From the NCBI GenBank assembly GCA_002887195.1, contig PJAB01000067.1, positions 1-48,653 of the forward strand: a stretch of 48,653 bases of DNA. Direction: 5' to 3'. Of this stretch, positions 27,118 through 35,184 are shown piece by piece (position 1 is the stretch's first letter; every line of letters starts with the position of its first letter). The DNA comes from Chrysochromulina parva (taxonomy: Eukaryota; Haptophyta; Prymnesiales; Chrysochromulinaceae). The notes under the pieces are model-generated. The model searched no databases, was not told the DNA's origin, and saw only the letters and a program-made list of their open reading frames with translations. The translations under genes and the position numbers were made by a program.

Positions 27118-27540
27118 TCAAAGCTTTGCTTTAATCCAAGCCCAATATGATTGAGTTGCGTCAACGGACTTTTTCATGACTGTCACTGAGATATCTTCGG
27201 CATAAGAAAAATGCAGATTGAGCTTGCAGCCGTTGCTGAATTGTGCGAGAGGTAGTGAGTGGAGGCTACTTTCAATCAAGTAGCCATTTTCATCACGCAC
27301 ATGCAATTGCTCAATTGGCCGTCCTCTTGCGGCAACATACGCCTTCCGTGCATCGTCGATAGTCTGCGAAGGACTCATCAGTGCCCGTATCGGTTCGATT
27401 GGAATGCCACTGCCCAGGATGCACTTCATGAAGACATGGATCTTATCACACTCCATTTCCGTTTGCTTCTTACCGCAACCAAACTTTTGCGCATGCTCGC
27501 CCACAAGGGCATCCTTCACAATCTTTGCCGTCCTCTCCAT
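27118..27540 (-). CDS. Hypothetical 140-residue protein, possible ubiquitin-like fold
   Basis: An ATG-started frame in an AT-richer patch. I do not recognise a family. The central part (TIDDARKAYVAARGRPIEQL, then HVRDENGYLIESS, LPLAQF and CKLNLHFS) has the rhythm of a beta-grasp/ubiquitin-like domain: strand, helix, strand, short turn, 'L' loop, strand. This is only a visual impression. The first 45 residues include three Cys and many Lys. Codon choice is far less GC-biased than in neighbouring genes, so this may be a recent acquisition, a decaying gene, or a chance frame. It is convergent with the GH16 gene. Confidence 0.4.
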   Translation of the reverse strand: MERTAKIVKDALVGEHAQKFGCGKKQTEMECDKIHVFMKCILGSGIPIEPIRALMSPSQTIDDARKAYVAARGRPIEQLHVRDENGYLIESSLHSLPLAQFSNGCKLNLHFSYAEDISVTVMKKSVDATQSYWAWIKAKL

Positions 27541-28157
27541 GCGCTGCCACCCTTATTGTGTCGAGGCAAAAGTGGGGGTTGGACTTCCGGTCTCGCCCCG
27601 CGCGCGGTCCGATGGGCCAGAGCACAAGGGCCGTGGACCCGGGTTCTCGTCAGTTTCGGCTAGCTTGTGAATGAAAACTCGAACTCACTATTTTTGGTAT
27701 GCATTCAAACACCGAACATCATCATAACGAGCAAAGCATGCACGCAAAACTCGGTTGCGGCTTGCGCTGTTAAGATGATTGTCGCGAAACAAAACCGCGT
27801 TGCCCATTAATTGTCGGTTTGTTTCGCGATAGTCATTTTAGCTTGCTCGCCGGTCTGAAAGAAAAGTCTTGAGGTATCGCCGTGTCGTCCGGTACAATTA
27901 ACTTTCGCTGACAGGACTGACTTCAACGTGCGCTCTTAACGCGATGTCTCTCGAGGTAATGCTTCGCGAGATTTCAGCCCCACGCGGGGCTGTTATGTAA
28001 AGCGGCCAGTCGACCGCTGACAACGCGATGTACTTTTCAGTGTTCAGTTGCGCCGCGGCGGGCTGCGGCCATGACGATGAAGCTGCTCCAAGGTGCGGTG
28101 GGGGAGGATCCATGGTGAGGATTGAGCTCGTATAGCCGCGCGCGGCGGTCTGATTGG
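27541..28157. other. AT-richer intergenic region with hairpin, no gene seen
   Basis: 617 bp with clearly lower GC than most of the window. It contains the long imperfect inverted repeat at 27772-27839 and a shorter hairpin (AGCCCC-ACGC-GGGGCT, near 27976-27991). A minus-strand frame crossing it (27898-28776) lies mostly antiphase to the ankyrin-RING gene and is not believed. Confidence 0.5.
27772..27839. repeat. Long imperfect inverted repeat / hairpin
   Basis: Arms of about 25 nt share the core TCGCGAAACAAA and its complement, TTTGTTTCGCGA. Mismatches are few and the loop of about 17 nt (27798-27814) is AT-rich. Weaker pairing may extend outward on both sides. It could be a transcript hairpin, a terminal remnant of a small transposon, or a 3'-end signal. 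Confidence 0.6.
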
Positions 28158-28973
28158 CTACAATTGAGAGCGCATTGGAGTGCGGCACATTGGGCATTTG
28201 CCATTGTCCACGGCGCGCAAGCAGTGCGCGTGGAACGCTCGGCAGCAGCAGTGCGTCCACTCGGCCGTTATCTGCGCGATGGCAGATAGGCAGATAGGGC
28301 ACTCGAGAGGCTCGCCACCTTCGTCCTCGAGCTGCCGCAGCATGGGCAAGGCCTTTTTCCCACCCGGGAAACAGATCTGTGAAGGAGCCGCTCCGTGCGC
28401 GAGCAGCGACCCGATCAGCGAGGCGCCTTGAGAGGACGAGGAGGATCGCATCACCGCCAACTGAAGCGCGGAGAGGCCCACGAGACCACCAGTAAAGGCA
28501 CCGGCTGCTTCGTCCCACTCGGGCTCGTCGAGCGCATCGACGCCGAAGCACATGGGTTCGTCGGTGAGCGCCCCGAGCTGCAGCAGCTGCTCCACGAGTG
28601 CGGGCGAGCCTCGCGCAACCGCCACGTGCAGTGCACTCTGGCCGCCGGTAGCACACGAGAAGCCACCGCCCGCGCATCGGCACGAGGTGGCATTCACAGA
28701 GGCGCCATGACGGAGAAGCAGCTCGACGGCATCGTGAGCGCCACGATACACGGCAAGCCACAAGGACGGAGCGCATAGCGCATATTGGCCGGCGCGCACG
28801 TGCGTTGCAGATCGTGTGTCAATCACGCCCGCCTTGGTGGCGAGCGCACCCCAGTGCGCGATACCGGACGGGTCGTCGCGACGTACGGCGTTCACCAGCT
28901 CCGCGGCATACACGTCACCCGCGACATCCTTGACGGCGGCGGCGATGCGATTCACCCTATCGGCGAACGACAT
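28158..28973 (-). CDS. Ankyrin-repeat RING-finger protein, probable E3 ubiquitin ligase
   Basis: A 271-residue protein from an ATG. Residues about 70-215 hold ankyrin repeats (APSLWLAVYRGAHDAVELLL, GQSALHVAVARGSPALVEQL and LSALQLAVMR) for substrate binding. A Cys-rich loop (SCRCAGGGFSCATGG) lies between repeats. The C-terminus (about 224-262) is a RING-type finger: CPIC, then a CCC-R-A-F-H-x-H-C block, then CPMC. RING proteins recruit E2 enzymes for ubiquitin transfer. Three consecutive Cys (HCCCRAFH) before the His make the exact zinc ligands ambiguous. It is divergent from CDC45 with 272 bp between the ATGs. Confidence 0.85.
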   Translation of the reverse strand: MSFADRVNRIAAAVKDVAGDVYAAELVNAVRRDDPSGIAHWGALATKAGVIDTRSATHVRAGQYALCAPSLWLAVYRGAHDAVELLLRHGASVNATSCRCAGGGFSCATGGQSALHVAVARGSPALVEQLLQLGALTDEPMCFGVDALDEPEWDEAAGAFTGGLVGLSALQLAVMRSSSSSQGASLIGSLLAHGAAPSQICFPGGKKALPMLRQLEDEGGEPLECPICLSAIAQITAEWTHCCCRAFHAHCLRAVDNGKCPMCRTPMRSQL

Positions 28974-29245
28974 TGCGACGCGGCGGCGGCGGCGGCGGCG
29001 GCGGGCGCGCGGACGGCTTGGACCCCACGCATCTTTCGTAGCTCTTTCCTCTATAGATCCTCAATGCGACGAAACCGACGCCCTCTTCGGCGCTGCATTC
29101 GAGGGGACTCGCTGAGAGAACGAGCCTGAACGTCTGCACGAACGTCGCCGTTACATGTGCACTTGAATGTGTTTGTCAAAAACCCGTTGGCGAGCGCAGT
29201 TTTTGCCGCCGATTCGCGGGGCGCAGCGGTGCGGGCGGGTGGCCG
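28974..29245. promoter_or_regulatory. Probable bidirectional promoter (ankyrin-RING / CDC45)
   Basis: 272 bp between divergent ATGs. It begins with a (CGG)n run at about 28980-29000. It carries an E2F-type TTTGCCGC at 29202-29209, 37 bp before the CDC45 ATG. Confidence 0.45.
29202..29209 (+). promoter_or_regulatory. E2F-like site TTTGCCGC upstream of CDC45
   Basis: Matches the E2F/DP consensus TTTSSCGC, which drives S-phase genes in animals and plants. It is placed shortly before the CDC45 start. Binding is inferred, not shown. Confidence 0.4.
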
Positions 29246-31177
29246 ATGGTTCTCATTGACCGCTCCGACCTGCCGCAGGTCTGGACGACGGTCAAGAAGG
29301 CGGCGCACGACAACGCAGACACGCCGACGGTGCTGCTGCTTTGCTCGCACAGCACCGACTCAATTGCTGCTGTCTCGCTGCTCACGAAGCTGCTGCAGGA
29401 CGAGGGCGTGCCTCACAAGGTTGTGCCGGTGGCAGACTACGCCGACCTGTCGCGCGTGTACGTGCGGCAAATCGCGTCGGCCAACGAGCTGCGCAGCATA
29501 TTCCTCATCAATTGTGGCGGCATAATCGACCTCATGGGCCACTTCCAAGCGACGCTCGACGAGGAATTCAGCGATGGCAGCGGCAGCGACAAGGCGGCAC
29601 CGCGGAGGGCGACTGAGCTGCCGCACCCCGAATGCCGCTGGTACATCCTGGACTCGCACCGGCCCTACGCGCTCGAAAATCTCTACTACGATGCCAACGA
29701 GGAGGAGCCGCCGAACGTGTACGTGGTGCATGACGGCGAGACACATGCCGAGCTCGAGGACATACTTGCGCAGCTGCCAATCCTCTTCGATGCGTCCGAC
29801 GGCGAGGAGTCGGAGGACGAAGATGAGCCAGAGCGGCGGCAGCGGCCTCGCGTGACGCTCGGCGAATATCACGGCATGTCGCCTGACTCGCAGCGCGACC
29901 GGCGCCGGATCCTCAAGCGGCTCACGCGCCGCTACTACGCGGCGTCGTGGCACGGCACGGCGGCCTCTCTTCTGTGCTACTCGCTGGTGCAGGCGCTCAA
30001 CAAGGGCTCGAACGAGCTGCTCTGGCTCGCCATCCTCGGGCTCACCGACCAGCTCGTGCACGAGCGCATCGAGCACGAGAAGTACGTTGAAGAGGCGCAG
30101 TTGCTGCAGGCGGAGGTGGGAGCTCTCAATCAGGATGGGGCGACCGAGGAGCGCAGGGAGGTGGTCCCGGAAGAGGGCGGCCCGTCCGTGAGCGTGCGCC
30201 AGCACATCACGTCGCGCATGCGCCTCGCGAACGTGCAGGAGCTCCGCCTCTCCCTCATGCGCCATTGGACCGTCTACGAGGCGCTCCACCACTCGCCGTA
30301 CATCGCCTCGCGGCTCGGGCTGTACCAGCAGGCAGGGCGGGACAAACTCGACGTCTTCCTCGCGCGCATGGGCATCCCGCTCGAGGAGTGCCAGCAAGAG
30401 TACAACTACATGCGCAAGCAGTACAAGGCCGACGCACTCTACGAGAAGATGCTGCACTATGGCAACGAGTTTGGCCTCGTCAACCTGACCTACCCCTCGT
30501 TCCGCTCCATCTCCGGGTACGGTCACACGCAGATCGCCGCGGCAGACCTCGTCTCGGCGGTGGCGGCGGTGCTCGAGCACTTTGACGCGAGCACGCCCGA
30601 CGGCGCGGGCGCGGGCGCCTTCGCCGCCGCGCAGAGCGCCCTCACCACCGGCCTGCGCGTCGGTCTAGAAACGGCGCTTCGCGAGGGCGCAATGAAGCGT
30701 GGACTCGACCGCGCCAAGGAACTGCTGCGCGCGACGGTGGCGGTGGGTCACTCGGTCCTAACTGCCAAGGAGTACACCAACTTCGGCGATTTCCACAGCG
30801 TCGTGCTCAAGGCGGGCGGCGACACGGCACACTTCCTGCACCCGCTTGCGCTAACGAAGCTCGCCCTCTTCGTCGCGGACGCCCTGCGGGAAGGGACGCC
30901 CTCATTGCGCAACGGCAGTGCCAAGCCGCTGCTCATGTCGGCGCCAAATCCGGAGGAGACTCCCCCGACCTACCTGATCGTCGCCGTGCTCGGCTCGGCG
31001 CGCTGCTGGCGCGCCGGCGGCAAGAACTCGTTTGGCAGTGCCTTCGCACGCGCGGCCGAGAAGACGAACGCGCACATTGCACACGATGGCTTCGACTCGG
31101 CTGTGTGCAAGGTGGCGGCGGCGGATCACGAGCGCTTTCACGAGCACATCGTCCTCGAGCTCGAGCGTACCGACTGA
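29246..31177 (+). CDS. CDC45: CDC45, CMG replicative helicase subunit
   Basis: CDC45 joins MCM2-7 and GINS to form the CMG helicase at replication forks, and its loading is the regulated step of origin firing. The 643-residue length is normal for the family. Recognisable parts are the DHH-phosphoesterase-like start (TVLLLCSHSTDSIAAVSLLT), the block IFLINCGGIIDLM, and WYILDSHRPYALENLY. The usual acidic insert (SDGEESEDEDEPERRQR, near 190) follows, then YYAASWHGTAASLLCYSL. Later blocks include LRLSLMRHWTVYEALHHSPY and KLDVFLARMGIPLEECQQEY, with a typical C-terminus (FGSAFARAAEKTNA and HDGFDSAVCKV). The ATG at 29246 fits the conserved N-terminus. It lies about 4 kb from PSF2, another CMG subunit. 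Confidence 0.95.
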   Translation: MVLIDRSDLPQVWTTVKKAAHDNADTPTVLLLCSHSTDSIAAVSLLTKLLQDEGVPHKVVPVADYADLSRVYVRQIASANELRSIFLINCGGIIDLMGHFQATLDEEFSDGSGSDKAAPRRATELPHPECRWYILDSHRPYALENLYYDANEEEPPNVYVVHDGETHAELEDILAQLPILFDASDGEESEDEDEPERRQRPRVTLGEYHGMSPDSQRDRRRILKRLTRRYYAASWHGTAASLLCYSLVQALNKGSNELLWLAILGLTDQLVHERIEHEKYVEEAQLLQAEVGALNQDGATEERREVVPEEGGPSVSVRQHITSRMRLANVQELRLSLMRHWTVYEALHHSPYIASRLGLYQQAGRDKLDVFLARMGIPLEECQQEYNYMRKQYKADALYEKMLHYGNEFGLVNLTYPSFRSISGYGHTQIAAADLVSAVAAVLEHFDASTPDGAGAGAFAAAQSALTTGLRVGLETALREGAMKRGLDRAKELLRATVAVGHSVLTAKEYTNFGDFHSVVLKAGGDTAHFLHPLALTKLALFVADALREGTPSLRNGSAKPLLMSAPNPEETPPTYLIVAVLGSARCWRAGGKNSFGSAFARAAEKTNAHIAHDGFDSAVCKVAAADHERFHEHIVLELERTD

Positions 31178-31849
31178 GCGCTCGGGCAGGCACGACGGGC
31201 CGATGCAGCCGAAGGGGGCAGCTTGGCAGCGTGTAGCTGCTGAGCGCGACACTTTCGTGGTGCCGAGGCGGCGGCGACAATCATGCAGCATGCGTACGGG
31301 AACTACTACAGTACTGGCAAAGGCTCGGCAAGAATAGGGCACTCTTCTTCATTCTTCTCTTGCGCAATGCAGAGCTTTTGTCGTTGGTGTTTGAGATGTG
31401 CCTACGGTATAGCCAGAAGCACAGGTAGTCTGTGCGTGCCTGGACGGCGCGGAGGAGAGACCGTTGCCCGATCTGGGGTCCTAGCCTCCGCTGGCGCGTT
31501 TTCTGAGTCTGTGCATCTCTAAATACTTCGCTCCTGAGAGTCTATCTCGTTTTCTCGTTTTAACGACGTTTACACGCCGCTTCAGCTAACCCTTCAGCCC
31601 GTTAGCGTTCATTTGACCTTTCTACTTTCTTTCTCGCCCGACCGGACGGCCGTTAGTGGTTTAGATTCGCGAGATACGTCCGACATCGTCGTGCAAGCGT
31701 TAACGCAAGATTTGGTCAGTGGCCCTGGTGCCCGTCCTACGGTAGCTACTGTGAGCGTGCGTACTCTCAGCTGCCTCGAGGTCGAGCTCAATGATGCGTC
31801 TAGGTATTAATATACCCGCCATCGTATCTTCACTGGCTAATCGTAAACG
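31178..31849. other. Intergenic region between convergent genes, no gene seen
   Basis: 672 bp between the CDC45 stop and the JmjC gene stop. It is AT-richer at 31500-31830, with repeated TTCTCG/TTTCTC tracts. A 65-codon frame at 31613-31810 shows nothing recognisable. Probably 3' UTRs. Confidence 0.45.
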
Positions 31850-33136
31850 TCAAAGCAAGAACTGGCCATCGGTCCGAAAGCCAAGCGAGAAGCTCGGCTC
31901 GGGCGCACTCCCGGGGCTGGGCAGCAGCGCCTCCGTGTGGTGGGCCCACGCGCGTGGGAAGTAGAGCACGTCGCCGGGCCGGAGCACCGCCTCGAGCGGC
32001 GTGGCGATAGCGTCGAGCGCCGCCGCACTTAGCGCATCGGGAGGAGTCGACCCTGTGATGTCCACCATGAGGCGTCGCGCGAGGGGCGACGTAGCCGGGT
32101 ACGGCCGGAGCGCCTCGAGCGCGTCCGCGGGCCAGAGCAGTAGCCGCTTCTCACCGCGTACCTGGGCCAGGTACGAATCCGTCTCGTCGTAGTGCAAAGG
32201 GCTCAAAGTGCCTGGCGATGAGACCCAGAGACGCCCTAGAGGCGTCGTCGTGAGTGGATGCCGGCGCAGCCGCGCCAGCAGCTCGCGTGGCCCGGGCCAT
32301 CCACGCTGCCGCTGCCGCTGCTGCTGCTGCCGCCGCCGCTGCGGCTGCTGCTGCTGCTGCTCGGGAAGGAAGCTGAAGTCAAGCTCGCGCATCATCGAGT
32401 ACGGCGCGAGAGCCTGCAAGTAGCAGCGCTCGCCCGCGCCATACATAAGGGGCGAGCGGCTGGCGCGACCCACGTGTAAGCGGTCGGCGAACTCTGCGAC
32501 GTTCATGATCGTGGTGCGCGACGGCGGAACCACCGCACCAGAGCGCACGTCCGGGTGAGACTCACGGCAGAACGTGACGCAATTACTTGGTGCCACACGC
32601 ACCATCGCACGCTGCATCGAACGCACCAGGCGCGGCAACGACCATGACCGGAGCGCTGGCCACTGAGCGCCGACACCTCGGAAGAGCACGGGTGCGTCAC
32701 GCTTACTGACCGCAGCCCAAGCCGCAGCCAGCGCTTCCTCGCGAGCCTCGCCCGGACGGCAATCGAAGGTTTGCACGGGCACAGATGGCGTCACCCACAG
32801 CTCAGGAAGCTCGTCCGTGATGAGTACGCCGCTACGCGAGCGGCTTCTGCCCACGGAACGAGTCCCTTCCAGCAAATCCTCGGCTTCGGGCGGGACCAAA
32901 TTGGCCAGCTCGTGCCGTGCCAAAGCGGAGAACTTGCTCAGCCGCAGGCCATCAGCAGCAGCCTCCTCCATCAGCCGATAGCATGCCACGGTATACCCAG
33001 CGCTGACGCACTCGAGCATCAGGCGCTCGTACGCGGATGAAGACACGTGCCGACCTCGATGTCGAATGGCTGCGATCGCGCTGAACGCGGCACCGATGTC
33101 GGATGGCAGCTCGCGAGCCGGGAAAAGCCACATCAT
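31850..33136 (-). CDS. JmjC/cupin-8 family Fe(II)/2-oxoglutarate oxygenase with N-terminal PPR-like repeat
   Basis: A 428-residue protein from the ATG at 33136 (a longer frame starts only at TTG). Residues about 25-70 include a 35-residue block (SSAYERLMLECVSAGYTVAC, then YRLMEEAAADGLRLS) that fits the PPR repeat rhythm and so suggests RNA binding. The C-terminal half is a JmjC/cupin-8 domain of the FIH/TYW5 type: APVLFRGVGAQWPAL, then SSPGTLSPLHYDETDSYLAQ with Fe ligands H315 and D317. KRLLLWP and LRPGDVLYFPRAWAHHTEAL follow, with the distal His at 399 or 400. Such enzymes hydroxylate proteins or modified tRNA bases. A Gln/Arg-rich tract (about 265-290) splits the domain. The substrate is unknown. 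Confidence 0.82.
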   Translation of the reverse strand: MMWLFPARELPSDIGAAFSAIAAIRHRGRHVSSSAYERLMLECVSAGYTVACYRLMEEAAADGLRLSKFSALARHELANLVPPEAEDLLEGTRSVGRSRSRSGVLITDELPELWVTPSVPVQTFDCRPGEAREEALAAAWAAVSKRDAPVLFRGVGAQWPALRSWSLPRLVRSMQRAMVRVAPSNCVTFCRESHPDVRSGAVVPPSRTTIMNVAEFADRLHVGRASRSPLMYGAGERCYLQALAPYSMMRELDFSFLPEQQQQQPQRRRQQQQRQRQRGWPGPRELLARLRRHPLTTTPLGRLWVSSPGTLSPLHYDETDSYLAQVRGEKRLLLWPADALEALRPYPATSPLARRLMVDITGSTPPDALSAAALDAIATPLEAVLRPGDVLYFPRAWAHHTEALLPSPGSAPEPSFSLGFRTDGQFLL

Positions 33137-33276
33137 GCCACACAAAGCGTCGAGCGCGCACAATGAAAAAAAGTTCTAAAAACGACCTTGGTGTTTCCCG
33201 CCTGGAGAGGGCCGCTCGCTTGCGGATCCAGCGGACCCCATACGGTTGTGGTCGTCGAGTTCGTCAATGGAGTGCA
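33137..33276. promoter_or_regulatory. Short divergent promoter with E2F-like TTTCCCGC (33194-33201)
   Basis: The gap between the JmjC ATG (33136) and the SGNH-hydrolase ATG (33277). It contains AATGAAAAAAAG and the E2F-type TTTCCCGC. ATGs at 33103 and 33163 are in frame with the hydrolase but would overlap or touch the neighbour. Confidence 0.4.
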
Positions 33277-34395
33277 ATGGCAGAGAAGACTGTGGCTTTG
33301 ACGATGGCCGACTGCGTCAGCTACGGAACATCGCAGCCGACCGCCTCGGTTCCTTCTGTCCTCTTCTACCAGGAGTACTTTGGTCACGACGTGCACCTGC
33401 TCGAGCAGTGCCATGAACAATTGCGCTCAGGATCGCGGGCGTGCATCTTCCTTGCGGGAGACAGCAGCCTCGACAACAAGTTCTGGTTCAACTCCGCGAC
33501 GGAGGCGATCAACGGTTACGAAAGGGTACTGCGGCCGCCGCGAATGAAACAGGACGTGTGCTACTGGATTAATGCAGAGCTCGTGCGGCGCGGCCTCGGG
33601 ACGCAGCACTTCTGCCTAAATGCAGCTGTCGAGGCCACTTCGCTCAACAGTCGCTCGTGCTGCACGCTGCTGCCTCAGGATGCACTCATTCGTGACAAGC
33701 TTTCGGCCAAGGACACGCTGATCGTCTCCATCGGCGGCAACGACCTCGCTCTCAACCCGGTGCTCGCGACAATCCTCAATATCGTGCCGCTACTCTGCTG
33801 CACGCCCGAGGTGTGCATCGAGAAGTACGCGTGCGCGTGCCCTCCGAACCTGCATGTCGACCTCGGCTGCTGCGGCTGCGGCTTGCCCGGCTGCATGGTA
33901 AGCGCCTTCGGCTGGCCGCCCGGCATGGCCTACTTTGTGGACCTTTTCAAGAACCGCATCGAGAACTACATCAACCACATACTGAATGGGCGTAAGCCCG
34001 CGCTCGTCGTCGTGTGCATGTACTACTTTTTGGATGTGCACGGGCGCGGCTCGTGGGCGGACGGCTTCCTGTCGGCGATGTGCTACGACTGTGCGCCCAC
34101 GCGCCTGCAGGCGGCCATCAAGCAAATATTCGCACTTGCCACCTCACGCATCCAGATCGACGGCGGCCGCGTCCGAGTACTGCCCTTTCCGCTCTTCGAG
34201 GCCCTCGACGGCAACGACACCGAGGATTACGTGCAGCGCGTGGAGCCGAGCGTGCGCGGTGGTGCCAAGATGGCGTGTGCGCTCGTCGATGCTGTCTTCG
34301 GCTCCTTCGATGGAGCGAGCGGGGGCGGCGCTGCCGCCGCCAGCGCCAGCGCGGCGCCAACCAACGCCGCCATGATCGGTGCGCGGGTCTGGTGA
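33277..34395 (+). CDS. SGNH/GDSL-type hydrolase-like protein
   Basis: 372 residues from the ATG at 33277; in-frame ATGs at 33163 and 33103 are alternatives. Block I reads FLAGDSSLDN, with the putative nucleophile Ser63 in GDSS. Block III reads IVSIGGNDLALNP near residue 150, giving the Gly/Asn oxyanion-hole residues of the SGNH fold. A block V candidate (DTEDYVQRVEPSVRGGAKMA) is near the end but lacks a clear D-x-x-H, so the catalytic acid and His are uncertain. The middle is Cys-rich (LLCCTPEVCIEKYACACPP and DLGCCGCGLPGC). No signal peptide is evident at this start. SGNH enzymes hydrolyse esters of lipids, sugars or wall polymers; the substrate is unknown. A low-complexity Gly/Ala/Ser tail follows. 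Confidence 0.75.
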   Translation: MAEKTVALTMADCVSYGTSQPTASVPSVLFYQEYFGHDVHLLEQCHEQLRSGSRACIFLAGDSSLDNKFWFNSATEAINGYERVLRPPRMKQDVCYWINAELVRRGLGTQHFCLNAAVEATSLNSRSCCTLLPQDALIRDKLSAKDTLIVSIGGNDLALNPVLATILNIVPLLCCTPEVCIEKYACACPPNLHVDLGCCGCGLPGCMVSAFGWPPGMAYFVDLFKNRIENYINHILNGRKPALVVVCMYYFLDVHGRGSWADGFLSAMCYDCAPTRLQAAIKQIFALATSRIQIDGGRVRVLPFPLFEALDGNDTEDYVQRVEPSVRGGAKMACALVDAVFGSFDGASGGGAAAASASAAPTNAAMIGARVW

Positions 34396-34546
34396 GAACT
34401 GTGATGAACCGGTGTCAAGCAGGATGCATGTAGTCAATTAGGTGCTGGTGCTCTGCGAGTACATAGATGTAGCCTCCGAATACTTATGATTTAACGGTCA
34501 GAAAACGTCGAATATGCGCGCGATCAGTCTGCGACGATGACACTCC

Positions 34547-35146
34547 CTATAGCGATGACTGCATCGCGTGGAGCAGCGGCTCGATCGACGATGCGGGATC
34601 TGGCGAGCCGGCAGCAGCAGCGGCGACGGCGGCAGCCGCGACTCCAGAAGTGGTGGACTTCGTCATTCCGGCAGTTGCGGCAGTCTTTGCGGCAGTGCTC
34701 ATCAGGTCCGCAGTCTGGCGGAGGGCTGCAGCGGCGTCCGTCATGGGCGGCGGCGGAACAGTAGGGTTACACATTGCGTCCAATGCGCTCATGCCGCCAG
34801 CATCAAAGTCCATCTCAGCTGGTCCTCTCTTTTCAGGGTCGAGGGCCCGCTCGAGCTGGTAGGCGAATGGCATGGTAACGGAGGCCATCGCCACACAGCG
34901 CGCACGCCACCTTGCACACACGGGCCGCTCCACCGTGACAGGTACCAATCCTGACGACGGATAAGTGACAAGCGCGCCAATAAGTGCGTGGCGAAAGGCT
35001 GCCGATGAGGCTGTCATGAATACCCCATTGTGCTCGTACATGTATCCGGAAAAACCAAACGAACCTGACGAACTCGTGAACCACACAGCTTTATCCTGAC
35101 GAACTCGGGCACTGCTTTGCTTTTCAACTGGGTGTTCAGTTGACAT
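34547..35146 (-). CDS. Hypothetical protein, unknown function
   Basis: A 199-residue ATG-started frame. I do not recognise it. The N-terminal third is Ser/Gly/aromatic (GSFGFSGYMYEHNGVFM). The middle has a mildly hydrophobic stretch (FRHALIGALVTYPSSGLVPV) and an Arg/Cys segment (RPVCARWRARCVAMASVTMP). The rest is Ala/Thr-rich low complexity ending in SIEPLLHAMQSSL. It is convergent with the SGNH gene (151 bp) and divergent from PSF2. Only 38 bp would separate it from the PSF2 ATG, so the true start may be the inner Met at 35041. Confidence 0.45.
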   Translation of the reverse strand: MSTEHPVEKQSSARVRQDKAVWFTSSSGSFGFSGYMYEHNGVFMTASSAAFRHALIGALVTYPSSGLVPVTVERPVCARWRARCVAMASVTMPFAYQLERALDPEKRGPAEMDFDAGGMSALDAMCNPTVPPPPMTDAAAALRQTADLMSTAAKTAATAGMTKSTTSGVAAAAVAAAAAGSPDPASSIEPLLHAMQSSL

Positions 35147-35168
35147 GTCTTGACTTGACTTGCGTTGA

Positions 35169-35176
35169 TTTCCCGC
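35169..35176 (+). promoter_or_regulatory. E2F-like site TTTCCCGC just before PSF2
   Basis: An exact canonical E2F core (TTTSSCGC), 8 bp before the PSF2 ATG and so probably in the leader or core promoter. It parallels the site before CDC45. Confidence 0.4.
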
Positions 35177-35184
35177 GGCACCAT

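Noticed and set aside
27898..28776. Minus-strand 292-codon frame overlapping the ankyrin-RING gene
   Set aside because: It is in another frame of the same strand, Arg/Ala-rich, with no domain. The RING Cys/His pattern supports 28158-28973 instead.
29360..30580. Minus-strand 406-codon frame opposite CDC45
   Set aside because: It is a complement-strand artefact of GC-rich codons; CDC45 blocks are intact on the plus strand.
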